This document shows, piece after piece, positions 35,971 to 48,561 of a DNA stretch of 64,000 bases; position 1 is the first letter of the stretch; each line of letters opens with the position of its first letter. The notes below the pieces were generated by a model. It was not told the DNA's origin, did not search any database, and saw only the letters and a program-made list of their open reading frames with translations. The DNA is from Firmicutes bacterium AM41-11 (lineage in GTDB: Bacteria; Bacillota_I; Bacilli_A; Erysipelotrichales; Erysipelotrichaceae): contig QUIQ01000001.1 of the NCBI GenBank assembly GCA_003480165.1, positions 248,001 to 312,000 of the forward strand, read 5' to 3'. Made by a program: the position numbers and the translations under genes.

Positions 35971-37837
35971 ATAAATTCTTTATTTGCAGAGCACGAATCG
36001 CATTTAATACAGCAATAATCATGACACCGACATCCGCAAAGATGGCAACCCACATATTGGCAATACCTAAAGCACCAAGTAATAGACAAACTAGTTTTAC
36101 GCCAATCGCAAAATAGATATTTTCATAAACGATACGTAAACATTTCTTGGCAATTTTAATGGCTTTAGAAATACTGAGTGGATCATCATCCATTAATACG
36201 ATATCTGCGGCTTCAATCGCTGCATCACTACCTAAAGCTCCCATCGCAATACCTACATCCGCACGCGAGAGAACCGGTGCATCATTGATGCCATCTCCAA
36301 CGAAGGCTAACTTCTCTTTTTCTTGTTTGGCATCCAATAAAGCTTCCACTTGAGCAACTTTATCTTGTGGCAATAACTCGCTATAGACTTCATCAATACC
36401 TAAATCTTTGGCGACTTGATCCGCAACTGATTTCATATCTCCGGTCAACATAACCGTCTTTTTAATATGTAAGGCTTTTAAAGCTTGAATTGAAGCTTTC
36501 GCATTTGGTTTCATCACATCGGAAATCAAGATGTGTCCCATGTATTTTCCATCGATGGCTACATGCACAATCGTTCCTACTTCATGACAAGCCTGGTAAG
36601 GGATTTGATATTGATCCATCAATTTACCATTTCCTGCTAATACTTCATGACCATCTACAGTAGCACAAACACCATGACCACTGATTTCTTCTACATTGGA
36701 AATACGTTTTTTATCAATTTCTTTGCCATACGCTTTTAATAAACTCTTAGAAATTGGATGTGTCGAATAACTCTCGGCATAAGCCGCATATTCCAAAAGT
36801 TGACTTTCATCGATTTGTGCATGATGGATACCATTTACTTCAAAGACACCTTGTGTCATGGTACCGGTTTTATCAAATACAACAATCTTTGTCGAAGCTA
36901 GAGCTTCCAAATAATTTGATCCTTTGACAAGGACACCAGCATTGCTGGCACCACCAATTCCGGCAAAGAAAGTTAACGGAATACTAATAACCAAAGCACA
37001 AGGACAACTGATAACTAAGAAAGTCAAAGCACGATATAACCAAACCGACCAGTCAGCAGGATTTCCCATCAAAAGATTCACAATCGGAGGGAGTAAGACT
37101 AAAGCCAGTGCTCCATAACATACTGCTGGTGTATAGTAATGTGCAAAGCGTGAGATAAAGGCTTCGGAACGGGATTTCTTCGAACTGGCATTTTCAACCA
37201 TATCCAAGATTTTCGATACCGTTGATTCACCAAATTCTTTAGTCGTCTTTACTTTAATCAACCCAGTCAAGTTAATACAACCACTAATAACTTCATCGTT
37301 TTCATTGACTTCACGTGGCAAACTTTCACCCGTTAAAGCACTTGTATTCAAAGTAGAACTTCCTTCAACTACAACCCCATCAATGGGTACTTTTTCGCCC
37401 GGTTTTACAACAATTACAGAACCAATTTCAACTTCATCCGGATCAACTTGTTCTAAGTCACCTTGGGCATTTTCAATATTCGCATAATCAGGGCGAATAT
37501 CCATAAGTTCAGTAATGTTTCTACGACTCTTTCCAACCGCATAGCTTTGGAAGAGTTCCCCAATTTGATAGAACAACATAACGGCTGTACCTTCACTGTA
37601 ATCACCGAGAGCAATTGCCCCAACGGTTGCCACAGCCATTAAGAAGTTTTCATCAAAAACTTGATGATGCTTAATTCCCTTCCATGCTTTCAATAAAATG
37701 TCATATCCAATCACAAAATAGGCGGTTAAAGAAAGCACTGCATTCACGATTGTGGAAAAGTGAATGACTTTACAAAGGATAAAAAGAAAGGCTGCTACCA
37801 AAATTCTTTTAAAAACTTTCTTTTGTTTCTTATTCAT
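35969..37837 (-). CDS. P1B-type heavy-metal ATPase (Zn/Cd/Pb type)
   Basis: 622 residues from the ATG at 37837, placed by GAGGTG. TGES (169-172), the membrane CPC motif (278-280), DKTGT (322-326, phosphorylated Asp), the HP motif in STHPISKSL and the C-terminal GDGINDAP hinge are all present. CPC plus a late membrane Lys/Asp region fits Zn/Cd/Pb exporters. The usual N-terminal HMA domain is absent; a separate HMA protein is encoded 0.5 kb away. The promoter carries an ArsR-type operator. Confidence 0.94.
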   Translation of the reverse strand: MNKKQKKVFKRILVAAFLFILCKVIHFSTIVNAVLSLTAYFVIGYDILLKAWKGIKHHQVFDENFLMAVATVGAIALGDYSEGTAVMLFYQIGELFQSYAVGKSRRNITELMDIRPDYANIENAQGDLEQVDPDEVEIGSVIVVKPGEKVPIDGVVVEGSSTLNTSALTGESLPREVNENDEVISGCINLTGLIKVKTTKEFGESTVSKILDMVENASSKKSRSEAFISRFAHYYTPAVCYGALALVLLPPIVNLLMGNPADWSVWLYRALTFLVISCPCALVISIPLTFFAGIGGASNAGVLVKGSNYLEALASTKIVVFDKTGTMTQGVFEVNGIHHAQIDESQLLEYAAYAESYSTHPISKSLLKAYGKEIDKKRISNVEEISGHGVCATVDGHEVLAGNGKLMDQYQIPYQACHEVGTIVHVAIDGKYMGHILISDVMKPNAKASIQALKALHIKKTVMLTGDMKSVADQVAKDLGIDEVYSELLPQDKVAQVEALLDAKQEKEKLAFVGDGINDAPVLSRADVGIAMGALGSDAAIEAADIVLMDDDPLSISKAIKIAKKCLRIVYENIYFAIGVKLVCLLLGALGIANMWVAIFADVGVMIIAVLNAIRALQIKNL

Positions 37838-37856
37838 AATCACACCTCATTTTTAT

Positions 37857-37876
37857 AGTTGAACATATATTCAACT
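37857..37876. promoter_or_regulatory. ArsR-type operator for the P-type ATPase
   Basis: AGTTGAACATATATTCAACT is a near-perfect inverted repeat (AGTTGAA/TTCAACT arms), 20 bp before the ATPase ATG. It lies just downstream of that gene's promoter start and between it and the divergent ArsR gene. Confidence 0.75.
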
Positions 37877-37885
37877 TACAAAATC

Positions 37886-37915
37886 ATTATAGTGTACGAT
37901 TCATTCAACTGTCAA
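37886..37915 (-). promoter_or_regulatory. Promoter of the P-type ATPase gene
   Basis: TTGACA (37910-37915) and TATAAT (37886-37891), both perfect consensus, 18 bp apart. Such a strong promoter needs a repressor, which fits the operator directly downstream. Confidence 0.75.
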
Positions 37916-37967
37916 TTGGAAATTTATCTTCTTTTCCCTTATAATACAAAAGGTAGGAGGAATCGAT

Positions 37968-38321
37968 ATGTTAGAAAACCGTTGCGATTGTAAAGCTAAA
38001 AATGAGGATTTAATTCAAAAGGTGAAAGATCAACTTCCTGATTTCAATACCATTATGGAATTATCCGACTTTTTAAAAGTCATGGCCGATAGCACACGGC
38101 TTCAACTATTGATGTCCTTGCAACAAAGTGAGATGTGTGTATCTGATCTTGCGAATGTCTTAAATATGACAAAATCAGCCGTATCCCATCAATTAAAAGC
38201 ACTACGTCTTTCCAAGCTGGTTAAATCTAGAAAAGATGGAAAAACAGTCTATTACTCACTCGACGATGAACATATCGAAGAAATCTTAGCGATGTCCATT
38301 AATCATATTCAAGAAAAGTAG
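37968..38321 (+). CDS. ArsR/SmtB-family metal-sensing repressor
   Basis: 117 residues with a winged helix (recognition part NMTKSAVSHQLKALRLSKLV). Metal ligands resembling CadC are visible: N-terminal C6 and C8 and C57 in EMCVSD (CadC has a second Cys where this has Ser). The C-terminal helix has DEH...H..E, like the alpha-5 zinc site of CzrA/SmtB. So it probably senses Zn and/or Cd/Pb. Divergent from the ATPase gene. Confidence 0.92.
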   Translation: MLENRCDCKAKNEDLIQKVKDQLPDFNTIMELSDFLKVMADSTRLQLLMSLQQSEMCVSDLANVLNMTKSAVSHQLKALRLSKLVKSRKDGKTVYYSLDDEHIEEILAMSINHIQEK

Positions 38322-38339
38322 GAAAAGCCTACTTTTTTT
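38317..38339 (+). terminator. Terminator of the ArsR gene
   Basis: AGTAGG/CCTACT stem overlapping the stop codon, then seven T. Confidence 0.8.
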
Positions 38340-38345
38340 CTTGCG

Positions 38346-38371
38346 AAAAAAAAGAACCAAAACTGGTTCTT
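38346..38371 (-). terminator. Terminator of the HMA-domain gene
   Basis: Minus-strand AAGAACCAG and GGTTCTT arms with a TTTT loop, followed by a long T run. Confidence 0.8.
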
Positions 38372-38588
38372 AGAAGAAAATTTCACAATCGTCTTCAACG
38401 ATTTTACAATTTTTCAATACATCTTCCATGACAGCTTTTGGTTCTACACCATCTTCAAATTCAACATTCATCTTCAATGTCATGAAGTTTACAACCGCTT
38501 TTTTTACACCTTCGGTCTTATTGGCTGCTTCTTCCATCTTGTTGGCGCAGTTCGCACAATCCACATCAATTTTATACGTCTTTTTCAT
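38370..38588 (-). CDS. Stand-alone heavy-metal-associated (HMA) domain protein
   Basis: 72 residues from the ATG at 38588, behind AAGGAG. A ferredoxin-like metallochaperone fold with the metal-binding DCANCA motif (C11, C14), plus a C-terminal acidic Cys region (NCKIVEDDCEIFF). Asp before the first Cys and the acidic tail are reported for Zn/Cd/Pb rather than Cu domains. It probably hands metal to the nearby ATPase, which lacks such a domain. Confidence 0.9.
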   Translation of the reverse strand: MKKTYKIDVDCANCANKMEEAANKTEGVKKAVVNFMTLKMNVEFEDGVEPKAVMEDVLKNCKIVEDDCEIFF

Positions 38589-38608
38589 ACTTTCTCCTTT
38601 TATGAACA

Positions 38609-38628
38609 CTTGAACAATCGTTCATCTA
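38609..38628. promoter_or_regulatory. Second ArsR-type operator, before the HMA gene
   Basis: ACTTGAACAATCGTTCATCT agrees with the operator at 37857 in 14 of 20 positions, including TTGAACA and TTCA. It lies in the same place relative to its promoter. Confidence 0.65.
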
Positions 38629-38637
38629 TTTGATTTC

Positions 38638-38666
38638 ATTATATGCATCGAACTATCCTCTGTCAA
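38638..38666 (-). promoter_or_regulatory. Promoter of the HMA gene
   Basis: TTGACA (38661-38666), 17 bp, TATAAT (38638-38643): perfect boxes. The -35 overlaps the stop of the upstream peptidase gene. Confidence 0.75.
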
Positions 38667-39532
38667 CAAGATTCAAACAATTCTACATCCCCAAAACAAG
38701 TGATATTCCCATCTTGTACAATAAGACCACCAAGTTCTCCAATCGCATAGACCGGATGCTTTTTATCTGCTAAAACCTGTTCAATAGAAGCTTTTTGATT
38801 AGAGCTATTTTGATAATGGGGTTCGATTGAAAAGCCAGATAAGGTAGCTAAACCCGAATAATAGCCAAAAGTCGGATAATCTTGGTCTGGTGTTATATGA
38901 TATTGATCCAGTTGAATCATAGCCCCTACACTATAGCCCAACATCAAGCCTTTATAGTTTTTTAAGAGCTTCTTTAGACGAAATTCTTTAATTCGTTTCA
39001 TCATTAGATCTGGGGCACCACCCGTAATCAATAGAATCGAGCTGTTTAAAATCTTGGATTCAATTTCTTGTCTGGAATCTTGAAAATAATTGACCCATAC
39101 AATTTGTTCTTTCTTTATGCCATACTTGAAAAATACATCTGTATTCGCGCGATACCAAATCCCCTGACCCGGCGCATATTGTTTATTCCAGTCCGAACTA
39201 TTTTTGGTGTCATCAAAAAAGCTAAATGCAAAAACACAAACCCGATCCGTTGCATGAATGTATTTCCGTAAGATAGGAAAACACCATTTTGCATCGATTT
39301 CACTAGTATTCATAAGAATATGTGTCGTTGGTCTTTCTACATAAGCTTTGGGATGAACCAACGTTCCACTAACATAAGGAAACCGAATACCTTTCTCTGT
39401 TTTCCAGGTTACCTGTACTTGATTTTCTTCAAAGACATCTTTTGGCTCAAGTCCAGATAAGTAATATGAGTTTTCGCTATAACACTTCTCATCTTCTAAA
39501 GTACAATGATTCGAACAAGATATCAGTTTCAT
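38663..39532 (-). CDS. Peptidase S51-like (class I glutamine amidotransferase-like) protein
   Basis: 289 residues from the ATG at 39532, set by AGGAGG. The nucleophile elbow GYSVGAM and the preceding ILLITGGAPDLM and YKGLML strands are those of the dipeptidase E/cyanophycinase superfamily. An N-terminal extension of about 90 residues is unfamiliar. Probably a serine peptidase for small peptides. Not obviously connected to the metal genes. Confidence 0.75.
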   Translation of the reverse strand: MKLISCSNHCTLEDEKCYSENSYYLSGLEPKDVFEENQVQVTWKTEKGIRFPYVSGTLVHPKAYVERPTTHILMNTSEIDAKWCFPILRKYIHATDRVCVFAFSFFDDTKNSSDWNKQYAPGQGIWYRANTDVFFKYGIKKEQIVWVNYFQDSRQEIESKILNSSILLITGGAPDLMMKRIKEFRLKKLLKNYKGLMLGYSVGAMIQLDQYHITPDQDYPTFGYYSGLATLSGFSIEPHYQNSSNQKASIEQVLADKKHPVYAIGELGGLIVQDGNITCFGDVELFESC

Positions 39533-39558
39533 AGATCCTCCTAAAAAAAAGCGATACA

Positions 39559-40143
39559 CTAACGTGTAATCGCATTTACTACATTTTGGTTTTTCGCTGA
39601 AGTTTCAACATCGGTCGTCTTCTCTCCATTACCAGTTTTGGTCTCTTTAATATAAACGTATCCATCGGTATTTCCATCTTTCGGAATAAAGTTATAAGCT
39701 CCAACTTCGAGGTCATAATTCTTTCCATCTTTATCTTGTGGATTCGTGAAATACGTTTCAATAGGAAGGACACCCGCAACCGCATCATAGCTTTGATCGG
39801 CAATGGATTGCACCGTATCTTGTCCTGCATCATCGGCACAGTCTACACTAATACGCAATGTAGCACTCTTTAAAGTTACTTCTGCATTTTGTACACCATC
39901 AATGGAAGTTAATGCCGATTGTATTTGATCCAAATTATCTTGGGTAATTTTAGGGTTCAAATCATTGGAACCAAAACGATTCCCTACTACCGGTTTATCT
40001 TGACCAACCGCACTCGTCAAAAGAACGTATGCTACAAAGATCACTGGAATCGCAATAACTATTACTGTAAACCAAATCAATTTATGACCTTGTTTACGCT
40101 TTGTACTCACCTTACGAGGTGTTGATTTCTTCACATTTGCCAT
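39559..40143 (-). CDS. Single-span membrane protein of unknown function
   Basis: 194 residues: a Lys/Arg-rich cytoplasmic start, one span (about 22-45) and an extracellular part with a small alpha/beta-like stretch (about 70-140; DNLDQIQSALTSIDGVQNAEVTLKS). Then a polar tail. I do not recognise the family. It is placed between the camS gene and the S51 gene on the same strand (60-nt and 26-nt gaps). Confidence 0.7.
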   Translation of the reverse strand: MANVKKSTPRKVSTKRKQGHKLIWFTVIVIAIPVIFVAYVLLTSAVGQDKPVVGNRFGSNDLNPKITQDNLDQIQSALTSIDGVQNAEVTLKSATLRISVDCADDAGQDTVQSIADQSYDAVAGVLPIETYFTNPQDKDGKNYDLEVGAYNFIPKDGNTDGYVYIKETKTGNGEKTTDVETSAKNQNVVNAITR

Positions 40144-40203
40144 ACTACATTTTTCTCCTAGAACGTATTATACCATATCCCCTGCGCATTTCCCAATGCT
40201 AGC

Positions 40204-43270
<3,067 letters not shown>

Positions 43271-43278
43271 CTATTATA

Positions 43279-45432
43279 CTACGCTTTTTTAAGCGAAGGA
43301 TGCAAGACATTCAATTTCTTGATACCAACTTTACGATTAAAGGCAATCGTACCTACGCGTCCTTCCACTTTCAAAACAACGCCTTCTCCATAAACCTTAT
43401 GAATTACCAGATCGCCTTTGCGAAGTTTTGCCGATGGACGATTTGTAGGGGTTGATTGAATCACTGGTTCCGCTTTTTTAGCCGGCTGATAAGCAGGCTT
43501 GGTATCATCTCGAATAAATTCCTTAGGAATTTCTTTGATAAAACGACTTGGCACTTTCGGTCCATCCAATAAGTAACTAAAGCCATAATTATAAGAAATC
43601 ACCAAGTGCTTTTTAGCCCGCGTCATCGCAACGTAACAAAGACGTCGTTCTTCTTCTAGTGCTGATTGTCCACCTTCTGATACAGATCTGGCGCTAGGGA
43701 AAACTCCATCGTTAAAGTTCACCAAATAGACGGTATCAAACTCCAAGCCTTTGGCTGCATGCACCGTCATTAAAAGTAAGGAATCCGTATTGCCTTCCGA
43801 GACTTTATCGGTAAAAAGCGAGATATCCTGTAAATAGCTTTCCAAGGTACAATCCGGATTTTCAATTAAGGTTTGGGCAATATCTTGTTGGAGCTCTTTT
43901 AAGTTTTCCAAACGTTGATCTTCATGATCACTTTCTAACATTTGGATATATCCCGTTTCATTTAAAATATAATCCAAATAATCTTCTAAAGAATAGGCTT
44001 CCCGTTTGGCACGAATATTATCAATCAGTTCGACAAACTTGCGACATTTCTTTTCCGTTGCAGAACTTAGCGTTTGCGGATCACGCATCACATCCAATAA
44101 ATTGATATGCCGATTTCTTCCTTCTTGTGTGAGTTGTTCAATGGATTTTGCGCCAATTCCACGGCGTGGTTGATTAATCACGCGAAGCACAGCCAAGTCC
44201 AAAGAAAATTGTTGCGGATCATCCGGGTCAGGATACGAACATAATTTTAAATACGATAAGGCATCTTTAATTTCTTGACGTTCATAAAAACGAATACCCC
44301 CATAGATCACATACGGAATGGAAGCTTCTTTTAAGCGTCTTTCAAAAGCTCGTGAAGAATAATTGGAACGATACAATACCGCCATATCCGAATAAGCCAC
44401 ACCTTGGTTATGATGGGCTTTGACTAAGGAAGCAATATATAAAGGTTCCTCATTGTCATCCTGACATGCATGCAAGGTAATCTTTTCATCACCAGGTAGA
44501 TGGGTAAATAAATCTTTTTCAATACGTTTTTTATTATGTTGGATCACCGCATTCGATGCCCCTAAAATAGGTTGGGTACTCCGATAGTTCTCATTTAATA
44601 TGATGGTCTTACAATTTTTGAAATCCTTGTTGAATTGTAAAATGATATCAACACTTGCACCACGCCATGTATAAATGGTTTGGTCTGGATCCCCTACCAC
44701 ACATAATAAGGCATGATCTCCAGTCAATAAACGCACGATGCCATATTGAATAGGGTCCACATCTTGGAACTCATCTACATGAATATAATCCAAACGATTT
44801 TGCCATTTCGTACGAACCGTTTCATCAAAATTTAGAATATGATGTCCATTGAGCAACAAGTCATCAAAATCCATAGCACGCATTTCTTTTTTACGCTTTT
44901 CATATTTTTCATACAAAGAAGCATAGACTTCTTGTTCTTCATTTACCGCATAGTTCATAGCCTCATCCGGGGAAACACCATTCATCTTATTACTAGAAAT
45001 AAAGCCTAAAGCACGCGCTTGTGGAAAGCTTTTCTTTTCAATATCCAGTTCTTTATAAAACGGATTTAAGATGGATTTTTGATCATCCGAATCCAATATC
45101 GTAAAAGATTTTGGAAAGCCGATACGATCAGCATCTTCCCGTAAAATGCGTACACATAAAGAGTGAATCGTGGAAATACGAACATTTTGCGCATCGGCAC
45201 CTAAAAGGTTCGTCAAACGCTCTTTCATTTCATTGGTCGCTTTATTGGTAAAAGTAATCGCAAGGATACGACTCGGATAGACGCCAATTTCTTTAACCAA
45301 ATATACAATACGTGCCATCAAGACACGGGTCTTACCACTACCTGCTCCGGCAATAATACGAATATGTTGGCTGACATTGGTAGCTGCTTCTCTTTGATTG
45401 GTATTTAAAGTATCTAATACTGATTGTTCCAT
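43279..45432 (-). CDS. pcrA: ATP-dependent DNA helicase PcrA/UvrD
   Basis: 717 residues from the ATG at 45432. SF1 motifs in order: Walker A AGAGSGKT (28-35), LAITFTNKA, DEFQDVDPIQYG, VVGDPDQTIYTWRGA, LNENYRST, VHAAKGLEFDTVYL and VAMTRAKKHL. A Tudor-like C-terminus (GDLVIHKVYGEGVVL) is typical of PcrA. It acts in repair and plasmid replication and precedes ligA. Confidence 0.97.
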   Translation of the reverse strand: MEQSVLDTLNTNQREAATNVSQHIRIIAGAGSGKTRVLMARIVYLVKEIGVYPSRILAITFTNKATNEMKERLTNLLGADAQNVRISTIHSLCVRILREDADRIGFPKSFTILDSDDQKSILNPFYKELDIEKKSFPQARALGFISSNKMNGVSPDEAMNYAVNEEQEVYASLYEKYEKRKKEMRAMDFDDLLLNGHHILNFDETVRTKWQNRLDYIHVDEFQDVDPIQYGIVRLLTGDHALLCVVGDPDQTIYTWRGASVDIILQFNKDFKNCKTIILNENYRSTQPILGASNAVIQHNKKRIEKDLFTHLPGDEKITLHACQDDNEEPLYIASLVKAHHNQGVAYSDMAVLYRSNYSSRAFERRLKEASIPYVIYGGIRFYERQEIKDALSYLKLCSYPDPDDPQQFSLDLAVLRVINQPRRGIGAKSIEQLTQEGRNRHINLLDVMRDPQTLSSATEKKCRKFVELIDNIRAKREAYSLEDYLDYILNETGYIQMLESDHEDQRLENLKELQQDIAQTLIENPDCTLESYLQDISLFTDKVSEGNTDSLLLMTVHAAKGLEFDTVYLVNFNDGVFPSARSVSEGGQSALEEERRLCYVAMTRAKKHLVISYNYGFSYLLDGPKVPSRFIKEIPKEFIRDDTKPAYQPAKKAEPVIQSTPTNRPSAKLRKGDLVIHKVYGEGVVLKVEGRVGTIAFNRKVGIKKLNVLHPSLKKA

Positions 45433-45471
45433 TTTTATCACCTTGCTCTATTTTACCATGAAAAAAGCAGG

Positions 45472-46638
45472 TTATTTTAGAAACCCACTTTCTTTAATAC
45501 ATTGTTTTAAATAATTCTCATCTTTTTTATCTTTCATAACACAGTGGAAGTATAAGACATTTTGGCCTTCCTGAAGATAAGCCTCCAGAGTATCCACCGT
45601 ATCGAAATATATATGAAACGCAATCTTTTTAGATCCGTAAGTCAGCACATCACTTTCCAATAGTGCTTCTTTTTCTTGCAGGATTGTATCGTTATGACTT
45701 GCCATAATAAACCAGTCCCATTGATCTTCTTCCAAATAAGGAGAGCTTAAACATAACGCTTCATTGACCGGATCAATGCTTCGCAAAGCTGCTCCATCGG
45801 CAACCACTTTAAAGTCTTGCCATAGATGATAGACATCCTTACTGCGATATTGACTTGGTTCTTGTTCCATCTCTACCGGTTGTTTCAATTGATTTTCTCG
45901 ACCTAACTGCTCACACAAATAACGATATACATCGACTGGTAAAGGTGTATCCGGATTCCATTGGTACGCTAATTCAATGTAGTCACAAATGGTATCTGCC
46001 ACTTTAATACTTGCTTCTGTCATCAATGGATATTTCGTGTAATGATCTTTTGCCAAGAGCAATAAAGCCGCATTTTTATAGTAACGCGCATTTTTATCCC
46101 ATTCATTCCAGACAAAGAAATAGTCCATTAATTCTGCTTCCGACATATTCGCAAATTCTTTGATATCCAGATTTCCTAGTGCAGTAGGAATCATCCCATC
46201 TTGTTCTAAAGGAAGAATATAGGTTGATTCATACATATAATTCATTTGACGAACTTCGGGATTCTTTAATAGCGTATCCTTTAAATAAGTGATTTCGTCT
46301 TCATAGATTTTACATAAACGATTAAAATCATGATCTGTTTCGTATTCTAAATCATCAAACACTTCATATTTTCCAGGCGACTCTTCTTGCAGGTCACAAC
46401 AAAATTCCACCGCAAAGGCATGAAATCCAGGCCCACCATGCCGGGTATTGGCCTCAATCACAATAGAGTCATCGTCTTCGGTAATATGAATAGTTCCTTG
46501 TGGGCAAGCATAAATACAGACTTCATCACCTTTTTCTTCAATCTGCATTTTCTCCCGATTGGCAAGGGCGCCCATTATTTGATAGAGTTCATCTTTTCGT
46601 TTTTGATTGCATTCTTTACAAGTCATGCGTAGAAACAT
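45472..46638 (-). CDS. Uncharacterised 388-residue acidic protein
   Basis: From the ATG at 46638 (GGGGGTG upstream) it has an early CxxC pair (C7, C10 in MTCKECNQ). Then a segment rich in acidic residues, and a largely helical-looking middle with aromatic-rich strings (DYFFVWNEWDKNARYYKNAALLLLAK). No signal peptide or membrane span. I do not recognise it. It starts 11 nt after the AEC permease gene stop and may be co-transcribed with it. Confidence 0.75.
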   Translation of the reverse strand: MFLRMTCKECNQKRKDELYQIMGALANREKMQIEEKGDEVCIYACPQGTIHITEDDDSIVIEANTRHGGPGFHAFAVEFCCDLQEESPGKYEVFDDLEYETDHDFNRLCKIYEDEITYLKDTLLKNPEVRQMNYMYESTYILPLEQDGMIPTALGNLDIKEFANMSEAELMDYFFVWNEWDKNARYYKNAALLLLAKDHYTKYPLMTEASIKVADTICDYIELAYQWNPDTPLPVDVYRYLCEQLGRENQLKQPVEMEQEPSQYRSKDVYHLWQDFKVVADGAALRSIDPVNEALCLSSPYLEEDQWDWFIMASHNDTILQEKEALLESDVLTYGSKKIAFHIYFDTVDTLEAYLQEGQNVLYFHCVMKDKKDENYLKQCIKESGFLK

Positions 46639-46649
46639 AAATACACCCC

Positions 46650-47588
46650 CTAAATCAATCCATTGGCCTTCATTATATACAACCACATAGTTAAAGTAAA
46701 GGCAGATAAAACTGTGGTAAAAGAAACCACCGTGGCCGTTAAATCCCCTTTATGATGCATGTTTCTAGCCATGACATAACTAGAAACCGTTGTAGCTGAT
46801 CCTAACATGACTAAAAGGGCAACTAAATAGCTTTGTCGGAAACCCAGCCAGATTGCCAATGGCAAAAACAATGCGACAAAACCGACTAATTTCATAAATG
46901 TTGCGACCAAAGCTGGCTTAATAACGCTAGAGACATGGTTAAACTGAAAGGAAGCTCCCATTGCCATTAAAGATAATGGCGTCGCAAGATTGGCAATGGA
47001 TTGAACCACTTTGCCAAAAATCACAGGATATGGAATCTGTAAAATTGACCAGACCAAGCCAATCACAATACCATCCAAAATTGGATTCTTTAAAATGCCA
47101 ATGATTGTCTTTTTCCAAAGATTACCCGATTCCTGGGTATGGGAAGTTACAGTTAAAATCACGACAGCCGCAATATTATAAAGTGGAACTGTACCAATAA
47201 TCATCAAAGGGGCCATACCACTATTGCCATAAATATTATTGATAAAAGCTAAACCGAGAATCGCTGCACTACTACGATAGGTAGCCTGCATAAATTCCCC
47301 ATTTAAGCTCCGATCTTTTAAAAATAGAGATAAAACATAAGAAATACCAATGGAAAGAAAAGTTGCCACAAAACAGAACAAAACATATTTTGGATTCCAT
47401 GCTTTCGAGAAATCCTGTTGGGCTAAATCTTGAAAGACCAGTACAGGCAAACACATCTGAAAGGCAAAGGTATTCATCTTCTTTGCGAAATCATCATCAA
47501 TCCAATGAATCTTATGTAAAAAATACCCCAAAACAATCAACAAAAAAATCGGAACAGTCGCTTGTAAACTAAAAATTAAATTATTCAT
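46650..47588 (-). CDS. AEC-family permease (auxin efflux carrier type)
   Basis: 312 residues with about 10 spans. Conserved blocks are QATVPIFLLIVLGYFLHK at the N-terminus, AFQMCLPVLVF and LATPLSLMAMGASF in the second half. Bacterial members carry malate, malonate or similar organic acids, but the substrate here is not shown. Confidence 0.9.
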   Translation of the reverse strand: MNNLIFSLQATVPIFLLIVLGYFLHKIHWIDDDFAKKMNTFAFQMCLPVLVFQDLAQQDFSKAWNPKYVLFCFVATFLSIGISYVLSLFLKDRSLNGEFMQATYRSSAAILGLAFINNIYGNSGMAPLMIIGTVPLYNIAAVVILTVTSHTQESGNLWKKTIIGILKNPILDGIVIGLVWSILQIPYPVIFGKVVQSIANLATPLSLMAMGASFQFNHVSSVIKPALVATFMKLVGFVALFLPLAIWLGFRQSYLVALLVMLGSATTVSSYVMARNMHHKGDLTATVVSFTTVLSAFTLTMWLYIMKANGLI

Positions 47589-47653
47589 GTCTCTATTATA
47601 AACAAATGTTCAAAGTTTTCCACAAGTAGGATATAATTGATTCGGTGATAAAA

Positions 47654-48523
47654 ATGAATCAAATCGCAAAAGATTGGAAAGATTACGAAGTAATCGATAC
47701 TGGAAACAAAGAAAAGCTGGAACGTTGGAATCACATTATCTTACGCCGTCCAGATCCCGTATGTATTTGGCCAATTGAAGATGAAAAGGCTTGGAAGAAA
47801 GCCGATGCCATCTACCACCGCTCCAATAAAGGTGGAGGCTATTGGGAATACAAAAAAGAATGTAAGGAATTTTGGACCATTGCCTATAAAGGCTTGCGTT
47901 TTAAAATCAGCCCAACCGGCTTTAAGCACACTGGTTTATTCCCAGAGCAAGCCGCAAACTGGGATTTTATTATGCATACCATCCAACAATCCCAACGCAA
48001 AGATGTTCGCATCTTAAATCTCTTTGCGTATACCGGTGGAGCTACCATGGCAGCTGCGCATGCCGGTGCCCAAGAAGTGGTACATGTCGATGCTTCTAAA
48101 GGAATGGTCCAATGGGCCAAAGAAAATATGGAACTTTCTCATTTAGAAGACCATAAAATTCGCTTCATTGTCGAAGATTGTTTGAAATTCGTCAAAAGAG
48201 AACAAAGACGCGGGCGCAAATACGATGGCATTATTATGGATCCACCTAGTTATGGAAGAGGACCTAAAAAAGAGTTATGGAAGCTAGAAGATAACCTTTT
48301 TGAACTCATTGATGAGTGTCAAAAACTCTTAAGTGATGATGCACTCTTCTTCTTGATCAGTTGTTATACCACAGGTTTTTCTTGTTCAACCTTACAAGAA
48401 ACGCTACAAAGAACCATTCAGAAGACCCATGGTGGAACCATTGAGACAGGTGAAAACTTACTTCCGGTTTCACATAACGATTCCGTACTCCCTTGTGGTA
48501 TTTTCGGACGCTGGACAAAATAA
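47654..48523 (+). CDS. Class I SAM-dependent methyltransferase, rRNA type
   Basis: 289 residues from the ATG at 47654 (GGTGAT upstream). The SAM loop NLFAYTGGATMAAAHAGA, VHVDASKGMVQWAKEN and the catalytic motif MDPPSYGRGP are those of the RlmI/RlmK-like family, but without an N-terminal PUA domain. It probably methylates RNA. Monocistronic with a strong terminator. Confidence 0.88.
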   Translation: MNQIAKDWKDYEVIDTGNKEKLERWNHIILRRPDPVCIWPIEDEKAWKKADAIYHRSNKGGGYWEYKKECKEFWTIAYKGLRFKISPTGFKHTGLFPEQAANWDFIMHTIQQSQRKDVRILNLFAYTGGATMAAAHAGAQEVVHVDASKGMVQWAKENMELSHLEDHKIRFIVEDCLKFVKREQRRGRKYDGIIMDPPSYGRGPKKELWKLEDNLFELIDECQKLLSDDALFFLISCYTTGFSCSTLQETLQRTIQKTHGGTIETGENLLPVSHNDSVLPCGIFGRWTK

Positions 48524-48531
48524 ACATACGA

Positions 48532-48561
48532 TAGGGCAAGCTAAGCTTGCCCTACTTTTTT
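48532..48561 (+). terminator. Terminator of the methyltransferase gene
   Basis: TAGGGCAAGC/GCTTGCCCTA, a perfect 10-bp stem, loop TAA, then six T. Confidence 0.9.

Noticed and set aside
38611..38624. LexA/DinR box (TGAACAATCGTTCA)
   Set aside because: It fits GAACN4GTTC, but its position and 14/20 match with the operator of the metal ATPase favour the ArsR repressor.
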